Below, one piece after another: positions 39,265 to 47,876 of a stretch of 64,000 nucleotides of DNA (within the stretch, counting starts at the first letter, position 1; every line of letters begins with the position of its first letter). The translations under genes and the position numbers were made by a program. A model generated the notes under the pieces. It was given only the letters and a program-made list of their open reading frames with translations, was not told the origin of the DNA and did not search any database. The stretch is from Bacteroidales bacterium UBA5266 (lineage in GTDB: Bacteria; Bacteroidota; Bacteroidia; Bacteroidales; WCHB1-69), in assembly GCA_002411545.1 (NCBI GenBank), contig DHTG01000024.1:625-64624 (forward strand), read 5' to 3'.

Positions 39265-40510
39265 CCTTCTACTCACTCTTTTCAGTTTGAGTATGATAGA
39301 AGTAACGGCTCAAAATCATTTAAGTTCTCCTTATTCCCGTTTTGGAATGGGAGAAATGAATAAACGCATGTCGTCGATGAATGCTTCCATGGGAGGAGTC
39401 TCTTATGCATTTCATAGTCCGACGACGATAAATTTTACTAATCCGGCATCCTATGCTGCTTTCGATTCATTATCCAGTATCATTGATGCCACTTTCTCCT
39501 ATAAATACCACAGCTTGCAAGAATCAACTCGTAAACAAAGCGGATCTACCATTAATTTTGATTACTTATCCTTAGGGTTTTCTCTGGGCTCATTTTGGAA
39601 AACGGCCATAGGATTTCAACCGTATAGCTTTATCAATTACACCATAAATCAATACACTCCATTCAATGATACGGCTGAAATTAAAAATGCTTTTAATGGA
39701 ACCGGAGGAATTTATGAATTGTATTGGGGAAATGCTTTTAAAATAGGGAAAAACCTTTCCTTTGGATTAAATGCTTCTTATCTATTTGGTTATTATAACA
39801 AATATCAAGCTGTAGAATTTCCGGACAATCAATTTTTGAACTTTAAAAAAGACAATGAATTTCAAATCAACGGAGCATTATTCTCTTTAGGCGCACAATA
39901 TTTTATTCCTATAAAAGAAACTTTTCTTGGATTAGGTATTGTATATACTCCTTCCATTCCTACGCTTTATGCAAAAAAGACACAATATCTCTTAACCTAT
40001 CAAAACACTTCTTACAATGAAACAATCGTTGATTCCTTGTATTGGAAAGGCACTAAAAACATTGCCATAAGCCTACCGCAAACTCTGGGAGGAGGCGTTT
40101 CATGGTCGTCCGAAAAATATTTTCTAGGATTTGACTTTACATGGACGGATTGGAGTCAATTCGAAATGGAAGAATCGCTTGATACATTAAACGATGCCTA
40201 TAAGTTTTCTTTAGGTGGAAGTTTCACTCCCAATCTGACGAGTGCTAAGTATATTTCGAAAATTACTTACAGCGCCGGATATTTTTATGAATTCACATCA
40301 CTATATCTGAAAGATAGACAAATTAATAAATTTGGCATAAATTTTGGCTTTTCTTTTCCCATGAAAAAAAGTAAAACACGCTTTAACATACATTTTGAAT
40401 ATGGCCAGTGGGGTACATTACAGAATAAATTATTACAAGAACGCTATTTGTTAGTTTCATTCAATCTTGCATTGCATGAAAAATGGTATCAAAGAAGAAT
40501 ATTAGATTAA
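39239..40510 (+). CDS. OmpP1/FadL-like outer-membrane barrel protein
   Basis: This is a 423-residue exported protein. It has a signal peptide (ISLLLTLFSLSMIEVTAQ), followed by the pattern SPYSRFGMGE and a TNPASYAAF element, typical of FadL/OmpP1/PorV-like barrels, and then about fourteen amphipathic strands. The last residues end with a hydrophobic strand (YLLVSFNLAL) and a basic tail. It lies between coaX and a TPR gene in a cluster ending with lptC, an order conserved in Bacteroidetes. Its role is not established; lipid or LPS-related transport is an inference from context. Confidence 0.7.
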   Translation: MLNIKINISLLLTLFSLSMIEVTAQNHLSSPYSRFGMGEMNKRMSSMNASMGGVSYAFHSPTTINFTNPASYAAFDSLSSIIDATFSYKYHSLQESTRKQSGSTINFDYLSLGFSLGSFWKTAIGFQPYSFINYTINQYTPFNDTAEIKNAFNGTGGIYELYWGNAFKIGKNLSFGLNASYLFGYYNKYQAVEFPDNQFLNFKKDNEFQINGALFSLGAQYFIPIKETFLGLGIVYTPSIPTLYAKKTQYLLTYQNTSYNETIVDSLYWKGTKNIAISLPQTLGGGVSWSSEKYFLGFDFTWTDWSQFEMEESLDTLNDAYKFSLGGSFTPNLTSAKYISKITYSAGYFYEFTSLYLKDRQINKFGINFGFSFPMKKSKTRFNIHFEYGQWGTLQNKLLQERYLLVSFNLALHEKWYQRRILD

Positions 40511-40532
40511 TAAAATAAAAAGTATTTAACAG

Positions 40533-41984
40533 ATGAAAAAAAGAAATCAAATTTTATTATCCGCATCCTTACTCATTTTCTCTATTACGGCAAGTGCCCA
40601 ATGGACAGGCCCTAAATACGGAGAAGATAGTGTAGAATGTATAACAAACATGTCGTTATACAGGGAGTCATTCAAGCAAAGAAATTATGCTGAGGCTTAT
40701 ATCCCTTGGAAAAAAACCATACAAAACTGCCCGATATCGTCGAAAAATAATTTCACCAACGGACCGGTTATACTGGAGTATTTAATTAAAAATGAGAAAG
40801 ATTCCGCACAAAAAGAAGCATACATCCAAGAATTATTTGATTTATATCAATTACGCATTCAATGTTATCCCGAGGATGAAGCCTATGCTTTGGGTCAAAT
40901 AGCTGTCAATACAATGCGTTTCAGAGCCTATGAATGGGAAAAAGCTTATGAGACTTTCAACAAAGCCATTGATTTAGGTGGAAAAACAACCTCTCCCCAG
41001 GTATTAGATGTGTTTTTTATTACGGCAGAGCGATATATGATTAACAAACAACTCACGACCGAAGTAATGATTGATGCCTATGATAAAATCACTGAAATTT
41101 TAGACGAAATAACCGATGAGAGTGAAATCGCTTTCGATAAAGCGATGCGTAAAATTTATCTTTTACAAAATAAATTGGATAGCCAACTGATTTCAAAAGA
41201 TGAATACGAAGTGAGGTATGAAGATCTTGCACAAGATTCGGCTCGAACAGGTAAAATATTTGAACAATACCAAAAGGTTGCTAAAAATATGGATATTCGT
41301 TTTTCCAATTATGCCAAATGCGAAGATCTAATCCAAATTTACGGTAAAAAATTAGAACAGAATAAAGATGAACGTATCTTAAGACAAATCATTAAGTTCT
41401 TTGTCAAAGAAAATTGCACTGATAACAACATTTACACTTCCGCCGTAGAAGAACTTCATAAAATTCAACCGACCGCCAAGACCGGGTTAGCCATGGCAAC
41501 CGTAAGCTACAGAAATGGAGCTTATCAAGACGCCATCAATTATTGTAAGGAGACTCTACCTTTATTGGAAAAAGAATCCGATAAAATTAGTACGTATATT
41601 TTACTTGCCGAAAGTTATAAACAAATCGGTCAATATACGGCAGCTCGCGAAAGTGCCTATAATATATTAAAATCCAATCCCAACGATGCACGTGCCTATG
41701 TAGTCATCGGCGATCTATATTATAGCTCTGCCGGTGCTTGCAGCTCCCTGGAATTGCCGGCCGCTGTGTATTGGGCCGCCGCCGACAAATACAGTAAAGC
41801 CATATCCATGACTGCCGGTAAAGAAGACGACAACCAAAAGAAAATTTATAGTGACGCACAAACCAAATTAAACAGTGCTGCAAGATTGTTTCCTAAAATC
41901 GAAACCTATTTCCAATTAGGACTCACCAAAGGTCAATCCTATCGGGTAGGTTGCTGGATCAGCGAAACGACAAGTGTACGTTAA
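40533..41984 (+). CDS. Exported TPR protein of the lptC cluster
   Basis: This is a 483-residue protein with a signal peptide (ILLSASLLIFSITASAQ). The mature part is mainly helical and contains tetratricopeptide-like units, clearest near residues 325-420 (MATVSYRNGAYQDAINYCKE; AESYKQIGQYTAARESA). Cysteines occur in paired positions. It starts 22 bases after the barrel gene and ends one base before the lptC start, so all are likely cotranscribed. It is probably a periplasmic partner of the barrel protein or of lipopolysaccharide export, but this is inference. Confidence 0.75.
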   Translation: MKKRNQILLSASLLIFSITASAQWTGPKYGEDSVECITNMSLYRESFKQRNYAEAYIPWKKTIQNCPISSKNNFTNGPVILEYLIKNEKDSAQKEAYIQELFDLYQLRIQCYPEDEAYALGQIAVNTMRFRAYEWEKAYETFNKAIDLGGKTTSPQVLDVFFITAERYMINKQLTTEVMIDAYDKITEILDEITDESEIAFDKAMRKIYLLQNKLDSQLISKDEYEVRYEDLAQDSARTGKIFEQYQKVAKNMDIRFSNYAKCEDLIQIYGKKLEQNKDERILRQIIKFFVKENCTDNNIYTSAVEELHKIQPTAKTGLAMATVSYRNGAYQDAINYCKETLPLLEKESDKISTYILLAESYKQIGQYTAARESAYNILKSNPNDARAYVVIGDLYYSSAGACSSLELPAAVYWAAADKYSKAISMTAGKEDDNQKKIYSDAQTKLNSAARLFPKIETYFQLGLTKGQSYRVGCWISETTSVR

Positions 41985-41985
41985 C

Positions 41986-42543
41986 ATGTCGACTTATGTA
42001 AAATACATCCTAAGGATAGTCGTTGTTTCAGCGACTATCCTTTGTTTTACCTCCTGTAAAAATGACATTGCAGTAGTTAACCAACTATTGCAAGGAGATA
42101 CCATCCCCGATGAAATTGCTAAAAATATACATATGTATATCAGCGAAGGAGGTATCGTTACACATGAATTTAAAGCAGCTGTACTTTACACTTACCACAA
42201 ACATAAAACCTATCAAGAATGTCCCAAAGGATTTGAAATTATCACTTTCAAAAACAAAAATAAACAATCAAAGCTAACGGCGTTGTATGGTATCAACTAT
42301 GAAGATGAAAAAAAAATGGAAGCTAAACGTAAGGTTGTCATAACGAATTTCGAAACCGGCGAAATAATCGAAACCGAACACCTGATATGGGATATAGAAA
42401 AAAAACTAATTTATTCTAATACTCAAATAAAACAAACAAAATCTGACGGCTCCATTTATATGGGCGAACGGTTCGAATCAGACGAAGCCCTAAGTAAATA
42501 TGTAATTTATAATGCACGCTTAGTGTTTTACGAAAATGAATAA
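41986..42543 (+). CDS. lptC: LPS export periplasmic protein LptC
   Basis: This is a 185-residue protein with an N-terminal signal and lipobox-like Cys (ILCFTSCKND), followed by an LptC/OstA-like beta-jellyroll (GGIVTHEFKAAVLYTYHK; SDGSIYMGERFESDE). LptC bridges the LptB2FG transporter and LptA to move LPS across the periplasm. The start ATG 41986 lies one base after the TPR stop; an in-frame GTG at 41974 overlaps the upstream gene and is less likely. The lipoprotein signal is common in Bacteroidetes LptC. Confidence 0.75.
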   Translation: MSTYVKYILRIVVVSATILCFTSCKNDIAVVNQLLQGDTIPDEIAKNIHMYISEGGIVTHEFKAAVLYTYHKHKTYQECPKGFEIITFKNKNKQSKLTALYGINYEDEKKMEAKRKVVITNFETGEIIETEHLIWDIEKKLIYSNTQIKQTKSDGSIYMGERFESDEALSKYVIYNARLVFYENE

Positions 42544-42558
42544 GCACCGTATTTATTT

Positions 42559-43356
42559 CTATACAAAATAGTAAATAATAGTAAAAACAGCCACTAATAA
42601 ACAGTAAATGGCAAAATAAATTAATTTTCCTTTCTTGACCACATTTATCATCCATTTACAGGCAAAACAGCCCGTAATAAAAGCGGCTAAAAATCCAGAG
42701 AACAAAGCAATACCACTCATTCCCAAACCGGCCCCTTCTTGTGTGATATAATCCTTTATGTCAAGAAATGCTTCTCCCAATATGGGGACAAGCACCATAA
42801 GAAAAGAAAACTTTGCCACCGATTCTTTTTTATTTCCCAACAATAATCCGGTGGCTATCGTACTGCCTGAACGTGACAATCCGGGTAAAACGGCAAATGC
42901 TTGTGCTACACCTATCAAAAAGGCATCGAACCAAGTGATTTTTTCTTTCTGTCGTGGTTTGGCAAAATAAGCAAAACTCAAAAGTAAAGCTGTTAATAAT
43001 AATGATACACCCACGATCAACAAGCCCGAACCAAATATTTCTTCCACAACATCTTTAAAAAATAAGCCTACTATCATGACCGGTATCATCGAAAGGGCAA
43101 TTTTAGAAAGATAAACTGTTTCATCGTTCCATGTAAAAGAAAATAGACCTTTGAATAAACCCGCTATTTCTTTCCACAGCACGACGATTGTACTTAAAAC
43201 GGTAGCGGCATGCACAGCCACAGTAAAAGTGAGTGTTTCTGTTGTTTGCACTCCCAATACAGCACTTCCTATCACCAAATGACCACTACTGCTTATAGGC
43301 AGAAATTCAGCCAGTCCTTGTACAATCCCAAGGACAATCGCTTCCCATATTTCCAT
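42559..43356 (-). CDS. uppP: Undecaprenyl-diphosphatase
   Basis: This is a 265-residue inner-membrane enzyme with about eight membrane segments that recycles undecaprenyl pyrophosphate for peptidoglycan and polysaccharide synthesis. Both active motifs are present: [14 protein letters not shown] near residue 17 and GLSRSGSTI near 158. It is third in the ftsX-DUF3098-uppP operon, an order conserved in Bacteroidetes, and converges on lptC with a 15-base gap. Confidence 0.95.
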   Translation of the reverse strand: MEIWEAIVLGIVQGLAEFLPISSSGHLVIGSAVLGVQTTETLTFTVAVHAATVLSTIVVLWKEIAGLFKGLFSFTWNDETVYLSKIALSMIPVMIVGLFFKDVVEEIFGSGLLIVGVSLLLTALLLSFAYFAKPRQKEKITWFDAFLIGVAQAFAVLPGLSRSGSTIATGLLLGNKKESVAKFSFLMVLVPILGEAFLDIKDYITQEGAGLGMSGIALFSGFLAAFITGCFACKWMINVVKKGKLIYFAIYCLLVAVFTIIYYFV

Positions 43357-43362
43357 CGTTAA

Positions 43363-43698
43363 TTATTGTTTTTCGGTCGGATTTTCTTCTTCTTTTACTT
43401 TCGGACGATACATGATCGCAACTAATTCGACCAAAAAGCCTATAATTAGAACGATAGGGGCAACGTACAATCGTCGTGTATCAAAAATAGCTTCACTAAA
43501 TTCAGTCGGATCGTCGGTGCCTCCACCCGATAATAAATAATATCCTATAATAAGAATGAGGATGCCTGCTAACATCAAGATGTAATTGATCTTTCGAAAG
43601 GGCATTCCCAATGCCCATACAGGCTGTTGTTTTTGGGGAACTCCTTTTTTAGTTTGCTTTTTCACCAGTTTTTTATTTCCGCTTGCTGTTGTTGCCAT
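43363..43698 (-). CDS. DUF3098 small membrane protein
   Basis: This is a 111-residue protein with a basic N-terminus rich in Lys and Gln, and two transmembrane helices (YILMLAGILILIIGYYLL near 36-54; VAPIVLIIGFLVELVAIMY near 78-97). It belongs to the DUF3098 family restricted to Bacteroidetes and is found between ftsX and uppP. Function is unknown. The gene spacing (13 bases from ftsX, 6 to uppP) shows cotranscription, which suggests a role in division or envelope biogenesis. Confidence 0.88.
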   Translation of the reverse strand: MATTASGNKKLVKKQTKKGVPQKQQPVWALGMPFRKINYILMLAGILILIIGYYLLSGGGTDDPTEFSEAIFDTRRLYVAPIVLIIGFLVELVAIMYRPKVKEEENPTEKQ

Positions 43699-43711
43699 GT
43701 GTTATATGTTT

Positions 43712-44587
43712 TTAAAAATAAAGTTTATCAATTTTCATTTTTATGTATTTTCGTACAGAGAAAAAGGTCGAAAGCCAGGTAAAAAATACACCTATGAGTA
43801 TTAAAATTCCAAATAAGTATCCATAGTACAATGGTTCGTTTATTTCGATAAGACCCGGTATTCGTGTATAAGCCACATAAATAACTCCACCCAATATTAA
43901 AATTGCAAAGATGGAAGCCCATATTCCCTGCATAATCCCTTTAAAGATAAAAGGTTTTTGAATGGTCATACGTTTTGCCCCAACCAATAGCATGCTTTTG
44001 ATTAGAAATCGTTTGGAATAAATGGATAATCGTATGGTATTATTGATTAATGTAATCGCAATAATTAGAAATACAGCACTTATGATTAACATTATCAAAC
44101 TGATTTTATAGATATTTTCATTGATATTTTCGACATAGGTTCGTTGATATTGTATATCGGTAACATTGGGTTCCAAATGTATCGCTTTTTCAATTTTTTC
44201 CAAACTGTCGATGGATGTATACTGAGAATGGATTTTTAATAATATAGAAGGAGGAAGAATATCCCCTACTATTTCACGAAAATCATGTCCCAACATATTA
44301 ATCGTTTCTTGGGTAGCTTCTTCTTTACTGATAAAGCGTGCCGATTTAACATAGGGTTCTGCTTCCAAGCGTTTTTGAAACGCCAATATATCTCCTTGTT
44401 TGGTATCGGGAAGCAACATGATTTCAAAGCTGATATTTTCCCTTGTTTCTTCTGATATACGTTGTGCATTGATGATAATAACTCCTAACAATCCTATCAT
44501 AAATAACACCAAGGTAATACTAAGAACCGTAGAAATCCAGGAAGAAGCTAAACGGTATTTCGTTATTTTATCTATTTGTTCCGTCAT
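43712..44587 (-). CDS. ftsX: Cell division protein FtsX
   Basis: This is a 291-residue inner-membrane permease-like protein. It has one N-terminal transmembrane segment (STVLSITLVLFMIGLLGVI), a periplasmic domain at about 45-170 and three C-terminal transmembrane segments, the FtsX fold. With the ATPase FtsE it couples ATP hydrolysis to activation of peptidoglycan hydrolases through EnvC-type adaptors. It heads the operon with DUF3098 and uppP. The ftsE gene is not adjacent but lies about 15 kb away at 59903-60706. Confidence 0.93.
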   Translation of the reverse strand: MTEQIDKITKYRLASSWISTVLSITLVLFMIGLLGVIIINAQRISEETRENISFEIMLLPDTKQGDILAFQKRLEAEPYVKSARFISKEEATQETINMLGHDFREIVGDILPPSILLKIHSQYTSIDSLEKIEKAIHLEPNVTDIQYQRTYVENINENIYKISLIMLIISAVFLIIAITLINNTIRLSIYSKRFLIKSMLLVGAKRMTIQKPFIFKGIMQGIWASIFAILILGGVIYVAYTRIPGLIEINEPLYYGYLFGILILIGVFFTWLSTFFSVRKYIKMKIDKLYF

Positions 44588-44655
44588 AAAGCATACGATA
44601 TTTGTTATTCAAACATTTATATTAACTATGAAATGTAGATTTTAGTATATAAATT

Positions 44656-46563
44656 TTATAATTCATCCTGTCCATTGTCTAAAGTCATATACACCGAATT
44701 CTGACTTTTGAATTCGGGTATTATTTTTTTCATTTGTTTTACTATAGCAAAATCATCTTCTTGATAAATCATCTGAATCAAGGCATTTATTTCTTCTTTC
44801 ACAAAATCGAAATCATAGGTAATGACTTTGGCTATTTTTATTTTTTGATGTTTTGTTACAATCGTATTTTCGTTGTTATTTAACAATTCTTCGTGGAGTT
44901 TTTCACCTGGACGCAATCCGGTAAATACAATTTGAATATCTTTTCCCAATTCCAATCCGGATAATAGCACCATTTTTTTGGCAAGATTAAGAATTTTAAT
45001 GGAACTACCCATATCGAAGATATAAATTTCGCTGCCATTACTCATGGCACCTGCATGCAATACCAATTCACAAGCTTCGGAAATAGTCATGAAATAGCGT
45101 GTGATTTCGGGATGAGTAATGGTAATGGGGCCTCCTTCTTCTATTTGCTTCTTTAAAATTGGAATGATCGATCCATTCGATCCCAACACATTTCCAAAAC
45201 GAGTGGTTATAAACTTACATTCCTTATATTTTTCCCCTAAGGTCTGCACATAGATTTCGGCTATCCGTTTGGAAGCACCCATCACATTGGTAGGATTAAC
45301 CGCTTTATCAGTCGAAATCATAATAAATTTCTTAACCCCATGAGCCACACTTAAATCAGCTAATATCTTTGTACCTAACACATTTACTTTGACCGCTTGC
45401 ATAGGATTTTTTTCCATAAGCGGCACGTGTTTATAGGCAGCGGCATGATAAACGACATCCGGTTGATATTTTTGAAAGATATTCGTCATATATGTTTTAT
45501 CACAGACATCGCCAATAAAAGTTTCAAACGATTTTCGTTTACAAGATTCACTTAAGGACATTTCAAGATAAAACATAGGCGATTCAGCATTGTCGATCAA
45601 TATCAAATGCTTGAAATCATATTTCATGACTTGTTGAACAATTTCGCTGCCTATCGAACCGGCGGCACCGGTAATTAAGATAGTTTTATTTAATAAATCT
45701 TTGCGGACAACATTCCCATCTAAATGTATAGGATCTCTCTCTAAAAATTCTTCAATTTTTATCTTTTTGATTTGCTTAAAACTCAACTGACCGTTAATCC
45801 ATCGGTCAACCGGAGGAACTACCAACACCTTGGTTTTATACTCCAAACACATCTCGGTAATCTGACTGCTCTTGGCTAATGAAAGATCTTTAATGGCAAT
45901 GATAACATGGGCTATGCTTTTCCTTTCCAGTAATTTTTTTAAATCTTTAAATGAATAAATAGTAAGGTTATCGATTTTTTTTCCCACTTTTTTGTGATCA
46001 TCATCCACAAAGCCGATGACATTGTATTTATTAGAAATATCTTGATAAATAGACCGCTTGGTTGTAAATCCTAATTCTCCGGCTCCGTAAATAACCACAT
46101 CCTTCTTTTCTTTAGGGGTATTAATGTATTCGAAATATATAATCTTTGTAAATAATCTGTAAAAGATCATCATAAATGTCGATACGATAAACTCCAGTAT
46201 CACTATGGAGAACGGAACCAAAAACTTTTGATTGATCGCATAATAAAAAAACACATTTCCTATACAAATTATCACAGAGCCTATTAAATTCACAATAAAA
46301 ATACGCGTAATATCCTTGGTGCCCGTATAGCGCAACATGGACAAATGTATTTTAAAAGCAAGAAACATAATCAATCGTATGCCTAAGGTAAGCCCGAAAA
46401 TGATCATAATTTCATTGTAATTGAAAGCTGCGGGGTTTTTAAAATTCATACGCAGTATCATCACCAATCCTATTGAGCAAGCTACAATAAACAGGTCAAC
46501 AAGGAGAATCAACCAACTGGGAACGGTATTGTTTTTATTATTGAGATAAATTGCTTTTTTCAT
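44656..46563 (-). CDS. CapD/WbpM-type nucleoside-diphosphate-sugar 4,6-dehydratase
   Basis: This is a 635-residue membrane-anchored enzyme. Four transmembrane helices occupy about residues 15-140. A first Rossmann-like domain has VVIYGAGELGFTTKR near 152. The second, catalytic SDR domain begins with ILITGAAGSIGSEIV near 290 and includes ISTDKAVNPTNVMGASKR near 417 and GNVLGSNGSIIP near 457. It resembles UDP-GlcNAc 4,6-dehydratases (PglF, WbpM, CapD) that start synthesis of rare sugars for O-antigen or capsule. It lies 4 bases after mazG in the same operon. No other polysaccharide gene is adjacent. Confidence 0.9.
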   Translation of the reverse strand: MKKAIYLNNKNNTVPSWLILLVDLFIVACSIGLVMILRMNFKNPAAFNYNEIMIIFGLTLGIRLIMFLAFKIHLSMLRYTGTKDITRIFIVNLIGSVIICIGNVFFYYAINQKFLVPFSIVILEFIVSTFMMIFYRLFTKIIYFEYINTPKEKKDVVIYGAGELGFTTKRSIYQDISNKYNVIGFVDDDHKKVGKKIDNLTIYSFKDLKKLLERKSIAHVIIAIKDLSLAKSSQITEMCLEYKTKVLVVPPVDRWINGQLSFKQIKKIKIEEFLERDPIHLDGNVVRKDLLNKTILITGAAGSIGSEIVQQVMKYDFKHLILIDNAESPMFYLEMSLSESCKRKSFETFIGDVCDKTYMTNIFQKYQPDVVYHAAAYKHVPLMEKNPMQAVKVNVLGTKILADLSVAHGVKKFIMISTDKAVNPTNVMGASKRIAEIYVQTLGEKYKECKFITTRFGNVLGSNGSIIPILKKQIEEGGPITITHPEITRYFMTISEACELVLHAGAMSNGSEIYIFDMGSSIKILNLAKKMVLLSGLELGKDIQIVFTGLRPGEKLHEELLNNNENTIVTKHQKIKIAKVITYDFDFVKEEINALIQMIYQEDDFAIVKQMKKIIPEFKSQNSVYMTLDNGQDEL

Positions 46564-46567
46564 ATTC

Positions 46568-47338
46568 TTATTTCTTTTTTGATTCTTCCCATATCACGTT
46601 CATTTGTTTCAAATCAACGGCATCGAAGCTTTTATTTTGTGCGTGTAATTGATTTTCGAGATAAGCAAAGCGTTTAATAAACTTTTGATTTGTACGTTCC
46701 AAGGCATCTTCGGGATTAATAGAAAGAAAACGGGCATAATTGATTAAGGCAAACAAAATATCGCCAAATTCTTCTTCCATACGGGATGTATCTTGTTGAT
46801 CTTTTTCATGTTCAAATTCATCTATTTCTTCCTTTACTTTCTCCCAGACTTCAGTCGCATTTGACCAATCAAAACCTACTCCTCTCACCTTTTCTTGTAT
46901 GCGATATGCTTTTACCATTGCGGGCAAGGACTGTGGCACTCCTTCCAACACCGATTTGCGTCCCTCGGTGAGTTTTATCTTTTCCCAATTGGCTTTGACC
47001 TCTTCGGCATTGTTTACACTCACATCTCCAAATACATGGGGGTGACGCTTAATAAGTTTTTCACATAAACCATTGACCACATCCGCAAAATCAAAGACCG
47101 CTTGCTCGGAAGCTATTTTGGCATAAAACACTATATGCAATAAAATATCGCCCAATTCTTTTTTGATTTCTCCCATATCGTTTTTTAAGATGGCATCCGA
47201 CAACTCATAGGTCTCTTCTATCGTTAGATACCTGAGACTATCCATGGTTTGTTTTCTATCCCAGGGACATTTTTCTCTTAATTCGTCCATAATGCTTAAC
47301 AAACGATCTATAGCAGCATGATTCCTCTTATTTGGCAT
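46568..47338 (-). CDS. mazG: Nucleoside triphosphate pyrophosphohydrolase MazG
   Basis: This is a 256-residue cytoplasmic enzyme that hydrolyses NTPs to NMP and pyrophosphate for nucleotide pool cleansing. It has two tandem MazG domains; the N-terminal acidic metal-binding motif EETYELSDAI with a following ELGD is at about 33-65, and the C-terminal motif KEEIDEFEHE with EEFGD is at about 165-195. The N-terminal CPWDRKQT is diagnostic. Start is ATG at 47338. It leads the operon with the CapD-like gene; an inverted repeat lies 50-75 bases upstream. Confidence 0.93.
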   Translation of the reverse strand: MPNKRNHAAIDRLLSIMDELREKCPWDRKQTMDSLRYLTIEETYELSDAILKNDMGEIKKELGDILLHIVFYAKIASEQAVFDFADVVNGLCEKLIKRHPHVFGDVSVNNAEEVKANWEKIKLTEGRKSVLEGVPQSLPAMVKAYRIQEKVRGVGFDWSNATEVWEKVKEEIDEFEHEKDQQDTSRMEEEFGDILFALINYARFLSINPEDALERTNQKFIKRFAYLENQLHAQNKSFDAVDLKQMNVIWEESKKK

Positions 47339-47387
47339 CCGGTATGATATATTTTTTCTTTTTTAAGAATATACAAACACGCAATTA

Positions 47388-47413
47388 GTTGATTATATAT
47401 GATGATAATCGAC
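47388..47413. repeat. 9-bp inverted repeat upstream of mazG
   Basis: GTTGATTAT (47388-47396) and ATAATCGAC (47405-47413) are inverted copies with one transition and an 8-base spacer. The motif TGATTATATA is also directly repeated at 47390 and 47414. It sits 50-75 bases upstream of the mazG start and could be an operator or hairpin. Confidence 0.35.
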
Positions 47414-47504
47414 TGATTATATAATATTTTTTCTCTGCGAAAATATGAAAAAATAAGATGTAATCTCCTGTTCTTTCCCTTTTTTATTTACATTTAATTG
47501 TGGA

Positions 47505-47640
47505 TAAGGAAAAAGTCATCATAATAATAGTATGCCCCCTTTTCGAGTGCAAGCCTTGCGATATACCTTGTTTTGCTCCGCTTATCCCGAAAGCTGCTGC
47601 CGGATTTCCTAAAGCTGTCAGGAAAATCTTCCTATATGTT
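47505..47640. other. GC-richer self-complementary island, possible RNA
   Basis: GGATAAG at 47512-47518 pairs with CTTATCC at 47581-47587, enclosing a GCAAGCCTTGC palindrome. A further ATTTCCT/AGGAAAAT hairpin follows near 47604-47626. Base composition differs from the AT-rich surroundings. It does not match SRP RNA, tmRNA or tRNA as far as I can tell, so a non-coding RNA or gene remnant remains open. Confidence 0.25.
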
Positions 47641-47787
47641 GACAAAAATAACATTAATGTAATTTGAAATAACATCCATGAAAATTAGCATACGGTCTAT
47701 GTAAGATGAAAGGAGTGTTTTAAAGGAGGTATAAAAGAATTAGTCAGAAAAAACGTAAAACATCTTCTTTGTTAACACATTTTAATA

Positions 47788-47795
47788 TATCTTTG
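47788..47795 (+). promoter_or_regulatory. -7 element of the C-terminal protease gene
   Basis: TATCTTTG matches TAnnTTTG; TTTG at 47768-47771 lies 16 bases upstream and may be the -33 box. It precedes ATG 47877 and lies ahead of an in-frame TTG at 47835. Confidence 0.5.
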
Positions 47796-47876
47796 CGTGA
47801 AATTATTATTTCAAGGTAATATTCTAATATTTAATTGTATATCATATTATTATATGATAATATAAATACATTTTCT

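Larger units (their letters stand above)
47339..47876. other. Divergent mazG/ctp intergenic region
   Basis: This 538-base gap holds no gene I can support. It contains a 9-bp inverted repeat near mazG, a locally GC-richer stretch with self-complementary segments at 47505-47640, and a promoter element before the protease gene. A 63-codon open frame on the minus strand (47484-47675) does not look like coding sequence. Confidence 0.6.

Noticed and set aside
47570-47640. Possible 4.5S SRP RNA on the minus strand, from a CTGACAGC...GGCAGCAGC similarity
   Set aside because: The conserved GGAAGCAGCC core with its asymmetric loop is not present.
47563-47655. Plus-strand frame with an AAAGFP motif recalling UmuD/LexA-type peptidases
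   Set aside because: Only a few residues match, there is no start codon or downstream peptidase domain, and the match could be chance.
47484-47675. 63-codon open frame on the minus strand between mazG and the protease gene
   Set aside because: It is AT-poor only in the structured island, lacks a promoter and has no recognisable protein pattern; structure of the DNA explains the bias.
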